Source: Gemmataceae bacterium
Lineage (GTDB): Bacteria; Planctomycetota; Planctomycetia; Gemmatales; Gemmataceae
Direction of reading: 5' to 3'
Assembly: GCA_020847555.1 (NCBI GenBank)
Contig: JADLBT010000490.1
Coordinates: 1-12,348 of the forward strand
DNA length: 12,348 bases
Shown: positions 1-7,204 of the stretch, one piece after another
How the letters are laid out: each line of letters begins with the position of its first letter
Position numbering within the stretch: position 1 is the first letter of the stretch
Notes under the pieces: generated by a model
Told to the model about the DNA's origin: nothing
What the model saw: only the letters and a program-made list of their open reading frames with translations
The model's database searches: none
Program-made: the position numbers and the translations under genes

Positions 1-93
1 ACCACGCGCCAGACCGCCAGCGGCACGAAGCAAGTTCTGGGCGCTGCGGTACAAGTCATTGCCAGGTGCGGGGGCGGCCCCGGGCACCGAGGA
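1..93. other. Unassigned window-edge sequence upstream of the permease
   Basis: No gene can be called with confidence here. Plus frame 2 is open from the edge to a TGA at 95-97, so this could be the last 31 codons of an upstream gene ending in PGTEE, just before the permease start. Plus frame 1 is also open and runs straight into the permease. On the minus strand a GTG near 84 opens a frame to the edge that reads as a plausible helical peptide (NDLYRSAQNLLRAAGG). Third-position GC is only about 70-75 percent in each of these frames, which is lower than in the genes of the window, so none stands out. A GldA-like ATPase would be expected upstream, but the frame 2 peptide does not resemble an ABC ATPase C-terminus that I recognise. 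Confidence 0.3.
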
Positions 94-94
94 G
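89..94 (+). promoter_or_regulatory. Shine-Dalgarno site of the permease gene
   Basis: GAGGAG lies 8 bases before the ATG at 103. This favours that ATG over the in-frame GTG at 94, which overlaps the site itself and would have no ribosome-binding site at a proper distance. Confidence 0.6.
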
Positions 95-102
95 TGAGAC
101 GT

Positions 103-1710
103 ATGTCGAGGTCGAGCCGAGCCATCAAGTCGCGGCGCGAGGACGAACCGGCCGGCGGGGGCGGCTGGCAGGGGATGGGCGAACGCGCTCCCTCGGTCAT
201 GCGCCCCGAGGAGCCGGCCACCGGGCGCGTCATCGCCCTGGCCTCGCTGTTCCCGCTGACGCTCGGTGTCGCATCCCTGCTGTTCGCCTGGTGGGGGCGG
301 GGCTACCTGATCACCCCGGCATGGGGCGTCCTCCTGGCCGTCGTCGGCGTGGGCGGCCTGCTCTACCACGCCTTCAACGAGAAGGATCTGCAGTACCGCC
401 GACTGTACGGCCTCGTCGGCGTGCTGTTGCTGGCCCTGGGCGTGCTGTTTCGCCTCCTCCCGGGCGAGGTCGGCGGACTCGGCGGCCAGACGTTCCTGCA
501 ATACGGCGCCCCCAGCCTCCTGCTCGCGCTCGGCTTTCTGCTCTCGTTCGTCCGCAACGAGACGGACGCGGCCCTGCGCCGCCTCGTCCTGAACACCCTC
601 GGTGTTATCGGGGGGGCGTGTGCCGTGCTCGGGCTGGTCGGCGGGCTGGTCAGCGAATCGTTCATGATCGGCCACGGGGTGGTGCTGCTCGCCCTCGGGC
701 TGCTCTACCTGGCGGCCTACGTCGGTATGCAGGGGATTGCCAGCGATCAGGCGTACTGGGTCGGGCTGGGGATCGGAGCCTTCGGTGTGGTGATGATCGC
801 CCTGGCCGTGGGGCTGTCGCTGGTCCCGCAGCTGCTGTTCGAGTTCGGCTGGCTGGAGGCGCGGCCGGTCGGCGATTTCTTTGTCCCGCGCGGGTTGCTG
901 CTGCTCTATCTCGGGCTGGAGTACCTGATGCTGTCGGTCGGCATCTGCTCGGACGCCAAGTTCGTCGTCCAGGCGCGGCGGGAGCTGGCCGGGTTCTTCT
1001 ACTCGCCGATCGCCTACATCGTCCTCATCAGCATGGCGGTCCTGGGGTGGTTCACGTTCGACCGCTTCGTCGGAACGCTGTGGGCTCTGTCCGCTCGCGG
1101 CGGCCTGCCGGAGCCGATCGTGCGGTACTTCACGTTCGGCCTGATCCCGGTCTTCTTCGTCATCTTCGCCGTGCCGCTGCTGACCATGCGGCTGCTGAGC
1201 GAGGAGTACCGCACCGGGAGCCTGGAGGTTCTGCTGACCGCTCCGGTGAGCGAGACGGCCGTCGTTCTGGCCAAGTTCTTCGCGGCGTGGCGCGTGTTCC
1301 TGCTGGCGTGGTATCCGTGGGGCGTGTACCTGCTGGCGCTGTACGCCGAGACCGGCCAGGCGTTCGACTTCCGGCCGGTGCTGACCTTCTTCTTCGTGAT
1401 GATGCTGATGTCGGCCGGGTGGGTGGCGATGGGGCTGTTCTTCTCCAGCCTGACGCGCAACCAGATCGCGGCCGGCATCCTCACGCTGGTCGGCATGATC
1501 GCCCTGACGTTCGTCCACATCATCCGTGGGGCCATCGAGGACACCAGCCCGACGTGGTCGAACATTCTCCTGTACGTCTCCTACATCGACCACTGGGTGG
1601 AGGCGTCGGGCGGGATCATCGCTCCGCGCTACCTCGTCTTCCACATCTCGGCGGCCATCTTCTGGCTGTTCCTGACGGTGAAGGTGATGGAGGCGCGGAA
1701 GTGGTCGTGA
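103..1710 (+). CDS. ABC-2 type permease with GldF-like C-terminal half and polytopic N-terminal extension
   Basis: Integral membrane subunit of an ABC-type system; the substrate is unknown. The 535-residue protein has a hydrophilic N-terminus (1-42). About eight hydrophobic segments follow (roughly 43-64, 69-90, 101-119, 133-150, 162-183, 190-207, 218-241, 262-283). From residue 294 it reads as a GldF/ABC-2 permease: ELAGFFYSPIAYIVL opens the domain, SEEYRTGSLEVLLTAPVS (366-383) is the family's cytoplasmic signature, and about six more membrane spans run to the end, which closes with EARKWS. A classical GldF is only about 240 residues, so the first 290 residues are an extension. The 89-base spacing to the GldG-like gene suggests co-transcription. 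GldF and GldG pair with the ATPase GldA in Flavobacterium gliding, but gliding should not be assumed here. The ABC-2 call is firm; the role is not known. Confidence 0.9.
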   Translation: MSRSSRAIKSRREDEPAGGGGWQGMGERAPSVMRPEEPATGRVIALASLFPLTLGVASLLFAWWGRGYLITPAWGVLLAVVGVGGLLYHAFNEKDLQYRRLYGLVGVLLLALGVLFRLLPGEVGGLGGQTFLQYGAPSLLLALGFLLSFVRNETDAALRRLVLNTLGVIGGACAVLGLVGGLVSESFMIGHGVVLLALGLLYLAAYVGMQGIASDQAYWVGLGIGAFGVVMIALAVGLSLVPQLLFEFGWLEARPVGDFFVPRGLLLLYLGLEYLMLSVGICSDAKFVVQARRELAGFFYSPIAYIVLISMAVLGWFTFDRFVGTLWALSARGGLPEPIVRYFTFGLIPVFFVIFAVPLLTMRLLSEEYRTGSLEVLLTAPVSETAVVLAKFFAAWRVFLLAWYPWGVYLLALYAETGQAFDFRPVLTFFFVMMLMSAGWVAMGLFFSSLTRNQIAAGILTLVGMIALTFVHIIRGAIEDTSPTWSNILLYVSYIDHWVEASGGIIAPRYLVFHISAAIFWLFLTVKVMEARKWS

Positions 1711-1763
1711 GCGGCCCCCGCCCGGGCAGGCCGGCGAGGCGACGAGACGGCGGAGAATGAGAG

Positions 1764-1783
1764 CGGCCCCGACGGCGGGGTCG
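1764..1783 (+). other. Small hairpin abutting the ribosome-binding site of the GldG-like gene
   Basis: CGGCCCCG (1764-1771) pairs with CGGGGTCG (1776-1783) around an ACGG loop, giving 8 bp with one G-T pair. Its 3' arm ends on the first base of the Shine-Dalgarno run. It could influence translation coupling, but hairpins this short are common at this GC content. Confidence 0.3.
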
Positions 1784-1790
1784 GAGGGAG
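1783..1790 (+). promoter_or_regulatory. Shine-Dalgarno site of the GldG-like gene
   Basis: GGAGGGAG lies 9 bases before the ATG at 1800. It is a strong match and supports that start. Confidence 0.6.
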
Positions 1791-1799
1791 AGAGACGCA

Positions 1800-4391
1800 A
1801 TGGCGACGCAACCGGCTGCTCAACGCGAACAACTCTCGGACGCTTCCCTGCGTGCGGCGCGGCGCGGCACCGGCTGGTTCCTGCTGTGGTGGGCCGCGAT
1901 GCTCGGGCTGCTCACCTGCTGGGTGTGGGACAGCGCGTTCGAGCCGGGCGTTCTGCTCGTGAGCGTGACCGGACTGCTGGCCCTGGCGTCCGCGGCGGGG
2001 TTCGTCAAACTTATCTTCCGGAAAGCGGCTGAGGAGGCTGCGGCCCGCGCCGGGGAACTCCGGGCAGTCGGCCTCGGCCTGATCGGCGCGGCCGCGCTGC
2101 TGGCGGTGCTGGGGTTGTGGGTCGGCTGGCAGGTCGGACTCAGCGCCTTCGGCGAGGCGTCGAGCATGATCGTGCTCGGCCTGATCGCTGCCGGCCACGG
2201 GGCGGGGCGGGCCTTCCTCCTGGACGAGGCGGCCCGGGAGCGCGCGCTGGAACGGGTCGGCGGCGTCCTGGGGTCGATGGCCGTGCCAGCGGCGGCGCTG
2301 GTGGGCGCCATCGTGTACATCGTCTGGCGGGCGATCGCCCTCCGCGCCGTGCCGTTCGAGCCGTGGCCGGTCGCCGCCCTGCTGTTCGGGTGCGTCGCGC
2401 TCGGCGTCTGGGGCTGGTACATCAGCCAGGCGTCGTTTTCCGGCCGCACCGCCGCGCAGAGCCGGCGCCTGCTGGTGCTGGTGCTCGGCGGCGCGCTGGG
2501 GCTGCTTATCGCCCTGGCGACGGTGTGGCAGGCCGCTCGGTGGTGGGGTGCCGGCGACATCTTCAGCGACGACACGCCGCTGGCGCAGTCCTCCGGACTG
2601 TGGCGGCTGTGGCTGTGCCTGTGGCTCGCGCTGCTCGGCCTCGGAATCGTCTTCGGCAGCCTGCTGCTGGCCCGCGTGGACATCCGCCAGAGCGCGGTGA
2701 TGCGGCGGTTACTGTACGGGTACAACGCCGTCTTCACCGGGCTGCTGCTGCTGGCGACCCTGGTGATCGTCAACATCGTCGTGTACGTCACCTACCCGCT
2801 GACGTTCGAGTGGTCGAGGGCGGGCGGGCTGCACAGCCTGAGCAGCAGCACCAAGAACCTGCTGGAGGGTCTCAAGCAGCAGGTGAGCGTTTACGTTCTC
2901 ATGTCGCCCTACCAGCAGTACGCCAGTGAGGTGAAGAACCTCCTCGACAACGCGCAGGCGTACACGCGCCGCCTGAACTACGAGTTCGTCTCTCCGGACA
3001 AGGAGGATGCGCGCTATCGCCGTCTGGCCGGGAAGTACCCGGCGATCCGGCGCGAGAGCACGCAGCTTCGCGACGCCCGCTTCATCGAAGACGACGATAA
3101 GGCGCGGGGGGTGCTCATCGTTTACAACCCCGACCTGGGCGAGAAGGCGCCCAACGCCTTCATCTCGGCCCGCGACCTGGGCGAGATGAAGCGCGGCGGC
3201 GACCCGCGCGACCCGCACGCGGCGCGCAAGGAGATCTTCAAGGGCGAGGACGCGATCATGACCCAGCTCCGCCTGCTCGCGGAGCGCCAGGGCCAGAAGC
3301 CGAAGATCTACTTCACCCAGGGGAACCGGGAGTTCAACCTGAAGGACTCGATCCGCCGCGAGGAGATTCGCGATCTGGTCCTCGGCGATGCCGGTTCCCT
3401 CGGCGCCGGGCTGCTCTTCGACCGGCTGAAGAAGGAGAACTACGACGTGCGCGGCCTCCTCTGGGGACCGCCGCCGGCCAAGGCGGCAGACGACCTGATG
3501 GCGTACTCCAGGAAGTCGGCCGACGACAAGACGCACCAGGTGCCGGCCGACGCCAAGGTCGTCGTGATCGCTCAGCCGATGGAGCCGTTCGCCAAGGACG
3601 TCGTCGAAGCCCTGGAGGCTTATGCGGACAAGGGCGGGAAGCTGGTCATCCTGATGAACCCGGTGGTGTTGCAGTCGCGGAGCGGTCTGGAGGTACTCGA
3701 CGTCGGCCTGAACGGACTGCTGAAGAAGTTCAACGTCCAGCTCGGGCACGATTTCCTCGTCCGCTTCCCCGACAACTTCCGGACGCAGCACCCGCTCGGG
3801 CTGATCGCCCAGCCGCCGGTGTCCGGCCGCAACAAGGTAGCGTTCAATTTCCGCGATAGCCGGTTCGCGGTCGGCGTCGGACCGCGTGCCATCGGGCTGG
3901 CGCGCAGCGTCAGGCCGGTCGTCACACCGGGGACGTTCGAGGTGGAAACGCTCCTGCAGGTACAGTCCCCGCCCAACGGCATCTTCTGGGCGGAGACGAA
4001 CTTCAACATCCTGCGCCGCCTGGAAGACTACCTGATCGAGCTGGAGCAGAAGGACCAGCTCGACGCCAAAAAGAGCAACGAGCCGATCCCGGTGGTGGTC
4101 GCCGTCTCCGACCGGGACGGCAAGGCGCGGCTGGTCGTCTTCGGCGACGCCCGCTTTGCGTCCAACCGTTCGGCCGACAGCCCGGCCCCGTATTACGACT
4201 TCCTGGTTAGTTCGCTGGAATGGCTGGCGGAGCGGCCCGGCAACATCGGCATCCGGCCGAAGGAGACGGCGTTCTACGTGCTCCAGACGGAGAACCTCAG
4301 TCGCAGCCGGGTCGCCTGGTTGCCCCTCGGCCTGACCGTGCTGATGCTGCTCGGCCTGGGCGGGGGCATCTGGGTGGTGCGCCGCCGGTGA
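1800..4391 (+). CDS. GldG-like ABC transport auxiliary protein with polytopic N-terminal half
   Basis: Predicted partner of the upstream permease, with most of its C-terminal half outside the cytoplasm. The 863-residue protein begins with about nine hydrophobic segments between residues 25 and 331. The GldG-type soluble region starts near 335 with the family entry motif, here LTFEWSRAGGLHSLSSSTKNLL, followed by a thioredoxin-like strand (VSVYVLMSP). Other family landmarks are FKGEDAIMTQL, KIYFTQGNREFN (about 502-513, where relatives commonly have a GHGE-like turn) and ADKGGKLVILMNP (about 609-621, where the usual terminal Asp is Asn620). A single C-terminal span (about 838-860) ends in VVRRR, which would anchor the domain. 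Classical GldG has only one N-terminal and one C-terminal span, so the polytopic half is additional. The region resembles PF09822 (ABC_transp_aux). The family call is confident; the substrate and process are unknown. Confidence 0.9.
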   Translation: MATQPAAQREQLSDASLRAARRGTGWFLLWWAAMLGLLTCWVWDSAFEPGVLLVSVTGLLALASAAGFVKLIFRKAAEEAAARAGELRAVGLGLIGAAALLAVLGLWVGWQVGLSAFGEASSMIVLGLIAAGHGAGRAFLLDEAARERALERVGGVLGSMAVPAAALVGAIVYIVWRAIALRAVPFEPWPVAALLFGCVALGVWGWYISQASFSGRTAAQSRRLLVLVLGGALGLLIALATVWQAARWWGAGDIFSDDTPLAQSSGLWRLWLCLWLALLGLGIVFGSLLLARVDIRQSAVMRRLLYGYNAVFTGLLLLATLVIVNIVVYVTYPLTFEWSRAGGLHSLSSSTKNLLEGLKQQVSVYVLMSPYQQYASEVKNLLDNAQAYTRRLNYEFVSPDKEDARYRRLAGKYPAIRRESTQLRDARFIEDDDKARGVLIVYNPDLGEKAPNAFISARDLGEMKRGGDPRDPHAARKEIFKGEDAIMTQLRLLAERQGQKPKIYFTQGNREFNLKDSIRREEIRDLVLGDAGSLGAGLLFDRLKKENYDVRGLLWGPPPAKAADDLMAYSRKSADDKTHQVPADAKVVVIAQPMEPFAKDVVEALEAYADKGGKLVILMNPVVLQSRSGLEVLDVGLNGLLKKFNVQLGHDFLVRFPDNFRTQHPLGLIAQPPVSGRNKVAFNFRDSRFAVGVGPRAIGLARSVRPVVTPGTFEVETLLQVQSPPNGIFWAETNFNILRRLEDYLIELEQKDQLDAKKSNEPIPVVVAVSDRDGKARLVVFGDARFASNRSADSPAPYYDFLVSSLEWLAERPGNIGIRPKETAFYVLQTENLSRSRVAWLPLGLTVLMLLGLGGGIWVVRRR

Positions 4392-4420
4392 GACCATGAT
4401 CGGCATCGGGTTTTGCCTTT

Positions 4421-4453
4421 CTCCCCTCTCTCCCCGGTGGGGGGAGAGGGGGG
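4421..4453. repeat. C/G-rich hairpin, first of two in the gap before the DUF4340 gene
   Basis: A 15-bp stem (4421-4435 with 4439-4453, two T-G pairs) closes on a GGT loop. The left arm is of the CCCCTCTCTCCCC type and the right arm GGGGGGAGAGGGG. It resembles the C/G-rich palindromic intergenic elements dispersed in many high-GC genomes. No U-run follows, so it is not a classical intrinsic terminator, but it could attenuate transcription or stabilise the upstream mRNA. Confidence 0.7.
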
Positions 4454-4504
4454 CGACGGGTACAGGCGCTTCGTTGATACTGCTGGCACTTGCACCCATC
4501 TTCT

Positions 4505-4529
4505 CCCCCTTCCCTCGCAGGGGAGGGGG
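4505..4529. repeat. C/G-rich hairpin, second of two in the same gap
   Basis: An 11-bp stem (4505-4515 with 4519-4529, one T-G pair) closes on a CGC loop, with arms of the CCCCCTTCCCT and AGGGGAGGGGG type. It is followed by CCGGGGGGATT. It is related in composition to the hairpin 52 bases upstream. The stretch of about 50 bases between the two has no feature I recognise. Confidence 0.65.
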
Positions 4530-4579
4530 CCGGGGGGATTAGGTTTCCTGCCCGCGTGGGTTGAAAGGTCCATCGCGAT

Positions 4580-7144
4580 ATGAGCTTCAGAACCACCGCC
4601 GCGCTGTTCGGCATCCTCATAGGCGTGCTCATGGTCTTCGGGCTGATGCTGACGCAGCAGAAGCACAAGCTCGACCCCGGATTCATCATCCCGACCCTCG
4701 CGCGCGAGAAGGATCCGGTGTCGCTGATCGGGACCGTCGTGGTGAATTACAGCGGCAAGAAGTACACCTTCTTCGAGCGCGACGGGATCTGGCGGCTACG
4801 CGCCGGGTCGGAGAAGGAGGACGTGCGCGCCGACAAGGCGAAGGTCGAGGAGATCATCCGCGACGTGAGCGGGGCACGCAAGAGCGACGAGGCGGACATC
4901 ACCCGCAACCTGGCCCAGTGGGGTCTGGAGGAGCCGGCCGGGTACGTCACCCTCAAGGCGCGCGGCGGCGACCGGGAGTGGACGCTGTACCTCGGCCGGC
5001 CGAGCGTCGATAAGGGGTACTACTACGTCAACTCGTCCGACCGGAAGCGCGACGTCCTGGCGGTCAAGCGCGACCAGCTCGTCAACGTCCTGATCGACCC
5101 GAAAGACATCAACAAGTACCGCTCGACGCGGCTGCTTGACGCCAGCGCGTTCAGCACGACGGCACTCAAGCTGTCGCAGCCGCGCGAGGCGAAGGGTCCG
5201 GTGCTGGCCCTCGAAAAGACAAAGCAGGGGACGTGGTGGTTCAAGACGCCCGCCTACGGCCCGGCAGAGCTGGAGGGCAGTTCGGAAGCCAAGGGCGCGG
5301 GCGGCGTCCGCGGCCTGATCAACGCGGCCGACGCCATCCGCGCCGAGGGCGACAAGGGGTTCGAGCCAATCGGCCAGAACGTCTTCCCCGAGGCGAAGGC
5401 GCTGCTGCGTGTCGAGGTCGAGCGCACCGAGGACGGCATCGACAAGAAGGCGCGGACGATCAAGGAAGTTCTGCTGATCGGCGACAAGGTCGCCGGCAAG
5501 GAGGAGTACTACGCCCGCCTGGTCGGCGACCAGGCGGTGGTTCGCGTGGACGCCAGGAACGTCGAGACGTTGCTGAACGTGCTGAAGAACCCGGACAGCC
5601 TGCGCAGCCGCGACCTGGCGCAGCTCGACCCGGCCAGGCCCGATGTCGTGCGCGTCAGCCGCGGCAAGGGACTAACCGACGTGACCACGCTCTACAAGCC
5701 GGGGCCGGGGTGGAAGGTCGTGTCCGGCACCCTGCGCCACACCGCCAACGAGAGCGCCATCCAGGGCCCCGACGGCCTGCTCGCCGCCCTGCAGGGCAAG
5801 GGCAAGGTCGCGAAGTTCCTCGACGTGGCCGACGAGGCCGGGCAGGGCGCCGCCAGGGACAAGGAACTCGGCCTGGACAGCCCCCTCGCTCGCGTTGTGG
5901 TCTGGATCGACGGCCTCGACCTAGACGCACCGAAGAAGAGAGACAATAAGGACGACAAGAGCGCCAAGAAAGATGAGAAGAAGGACGCCGGGCAGGAAGA
6001 GCCGCGGCTCAAGCCGGACGTCAAGCCGGCCCTGAAGCTGACCTTCGCGAAGAAGGAGGACAAGGAGAAGGGCACGACCGTGTTTGTCAGGCGCGAGGCG
6101 GCCGATGGGACCGTGAGCCGGGTGGCCGTGCCGGCGTCGGTCCTCGACAAGATCCTGCCGCCGGAGGGTGCCCTCGCCTATCTCGATCCGAACCTCGCGC
6201 CGTTCCTGCCGTCCGACGTGACGAAGCTGGAGTTGAAGTTGCCCGGCCAGACGTTCGTGACAACCCGCGAGGAGAAGGAGAAGAAGGCCAAGGCACCGGC
6301 GAAAGGCGCCAGGGACAAGGCCCCCGAGCCGGACGCGACGTGGGTGCTGCTGGAGCCGAAGAACTTCAAGGACCGGCCCCACGCGGATGCCCAGCAGGTC
6401 GAGTTGACGCTGTTCGCGCTGACCGGGCTGAGTGCCCGCCGGTACGTTGAGCGCGTCGATGCGAAGACCGACCTGAGCGTGTACGGCCTCACCAAGCCGG
6501 CGGTGATCGCGACGGTGACGCTGAAGAAAAAGGAAGGGCAGAAGGAGCCGACAACCCACGTGTTCCAGTTCGGCAGCGACGTGCCGAAGGCGAAGGGCGG
6601 CCCCGGCGTGTACGGGATCATCACCGCCGGGAGCGACCTGAAGGACATCGTCTTCGTCGCGCCGGAACACGTCGTCCGCACCCTGAAGGAGGTCGAGCTG
6701 CGCGACCGGACAGTCTTCAAGTTCGACGCGGACAAGGTCAAGGCGATCAAGCTGGCGATCGTCGAGAAGCGCGAGACGCGCGAGCCGGTGTTCGAGCGCA
6801 AGGACAAGGGCTGGGCGGTCAAGTCCGGGGTCGGCAGGTTCACCCTGGACAGCGGGCGCGTCGAGGAGTTGGTGAACGAGCTGAGCGCGCTCAAGGCGGA
6901 GCGCTACGTCGGCTTCGCCGGGCCGCAGAAGCAGCACGAGCTGGGCGCCAAGGCGCCCCTCAAGGTCGAGGTGCTGATGGACGACGGCAAGACGCGCTAC
7001 ACGCTGGAGCTTGGCGCCGCCGCGGGCACCACGCACTACTTCGCCCAGAGTAACACGCTGCCGGGCGCCGTCTTCACCGTCCCCCAGGCGCGCTTCAAGC
7101 CGATCCTGGACAACGGAGTCAGCTACTTCAGCAAGGCCGAGTAG
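4580..7144 (+). CDS. Membrane-anchored DUF4340 domain protein
   Basis: Function unknown. DUF4340 proteins are often encoded next to GldF/GldG-type genes and are presumed extracytoplasmic partners. The 854-residue protein has one N-terminal hydrophobic segment (about 6-25) acting as a signal anchor, then a long soluble region. DUF4340-like units, each with a strand centred on a Trp (W71, W219, W378, W588, W745), recur about every 150-210 residues. Several are followed by a V-x-x-L helix and a YGL-x-x-P-like turn (WGLEEP near 110, GLDSP near 436, YGLTKP near 635). Lys/Asp/Glu-rich linkers lie at about 452-475 and 563-582. The start is the ATG at 4580, with a weak AAAGG 11 bases upstream. The gene is 188 bases after the GldG-like gene, separated by two hairpins, so its expression may be partly uncoupled. 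Its length is large for the family because of the repeated units. The DUF4340 call is good, but the number of units is my reading. Confidence 0.85.
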   Translation: MSFRTTAALFGILIGVLMVFGLMLTQQKHKLDPGFIIPTLAREKDPVSLIGTVVVNYSGKKYTFFERDGIWRLRAGSEKEDVRADKAKVEEIIRDVSGARKSDEADITRNLAQWGLEEPAGYVTLKARGGDREWTLYLGRPSVDKGYYYVNSSDRKRDVLAVKRDQLVNVLIDPKDINKYRSTRLLDASAFSTTALKLSQPREAKGPVLALEKTKQGTWWFKTPAYGPAELEGSSEAKGAGGVRGLINAADAIRAEGDKGFEPIGQNVFPEAKALLRVEVERTEDGIDKKARTIKEVLLIGDKVAGKEEYYARLVGDQAVVRVDARNVETLLNVLKNPDSLRSRDLAQLDPARPDVVRVSRGKGLTDVTTLYKPGPGWKVVSGTLRHTANESAIQGPDGLLAALQGKGKVAKFLDVADEAGQGAARDKELGLDSPLARVVVWIDGLDLDAPKKRDNKDDKSAKKDEKKDAGQEEPRLKPDVKPALKLTFAKKEDKEKGTTVFVRREAADGTVSRVAVPASVLDKILPPEGALAYLDPNLAPFLPSDVTKLELKLPGQTFVTTREEKEKKAKAPAKGARDKAPEPDATWVLLEPKNFKDRPHADAQQVELTLFALTGLSARRYVERVDAKTDLSVYGLTKPAVIATVTLKKKEGQKEPTTHVFQFGSDVPKAKGGPGVYGIITAGSDLKDIVFVAPEHVVRTLKEVELRDRTVFKFDADKVKAIKLAIVEKRETREPVFERKDKGWAVKSGVGRFTLDSGRVEELVNELSALKAERYVGFAGPQKQHELGAKAPLKVEVLMDDGKTRYTLELGAAAGTTHYFAQSNTLPGAVFTVPQARFKPILDNGVSYFSKAE

Positions 7145-7202
7145 GCAGCAGGCAGGAGAAAGCTCACGGGCCGCAGTCCGTGAGCTTTCTCCTGCCTGCT
7201 GC
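7145..7202. terminator. Long bidirectional hairpin between convergent genes
   Basis: A perfect 25-bp inverted repeat (7145-7169 with 7178-7202) is extended inward by a G-T and a C-G pair to a 27-bp stem with a CGCA loop. It starts on the base after the DUF4340 stop codon and ends 2 bases before the cinA stop codon, so it is placed to serve both genes. There is no T-run on either side, so termination would be hairpin-driven or factor-assisted. The stem is longer than most intrinsic terminators, and part of it recurs at 8554-8576, so it may be a dispersed repeat that has been recruited. Confidence 0.75.
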
Positions 7203-7204
7203 GG

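Noticed and set aside
66..1760. 564-codon open frame overlapping the permease
   Set aside because: Its translation is an Arg/Gly/Pro-rich shadow with no membrane pattern, whereas the overlapping frame is a clear permease with a ribosome-binding site.
2709..4499. 596-codon minus-strand frame opposite the GldG-like gene
   Set aside because: It is antisense to a well-supported gene and has no recognisable domain. The long open frame follows from high third-position GC.
4274..4689. Two 130-codon minus-strand frames with peptides such as PSPPTGERGEK
   Set aside because: The Pro-rich peptides are translations of the C/G-rich hairpins in the gap. They overlap the GldG-like C-terminus and the DUF4340 N-terminus and have no support as genes.
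5921..7036. 371-codon minus-strand frame opposite the DUF4340 gene
   Set aside because: It is an antisense shadow, Leu/Arg/Asp-rich and without family features.
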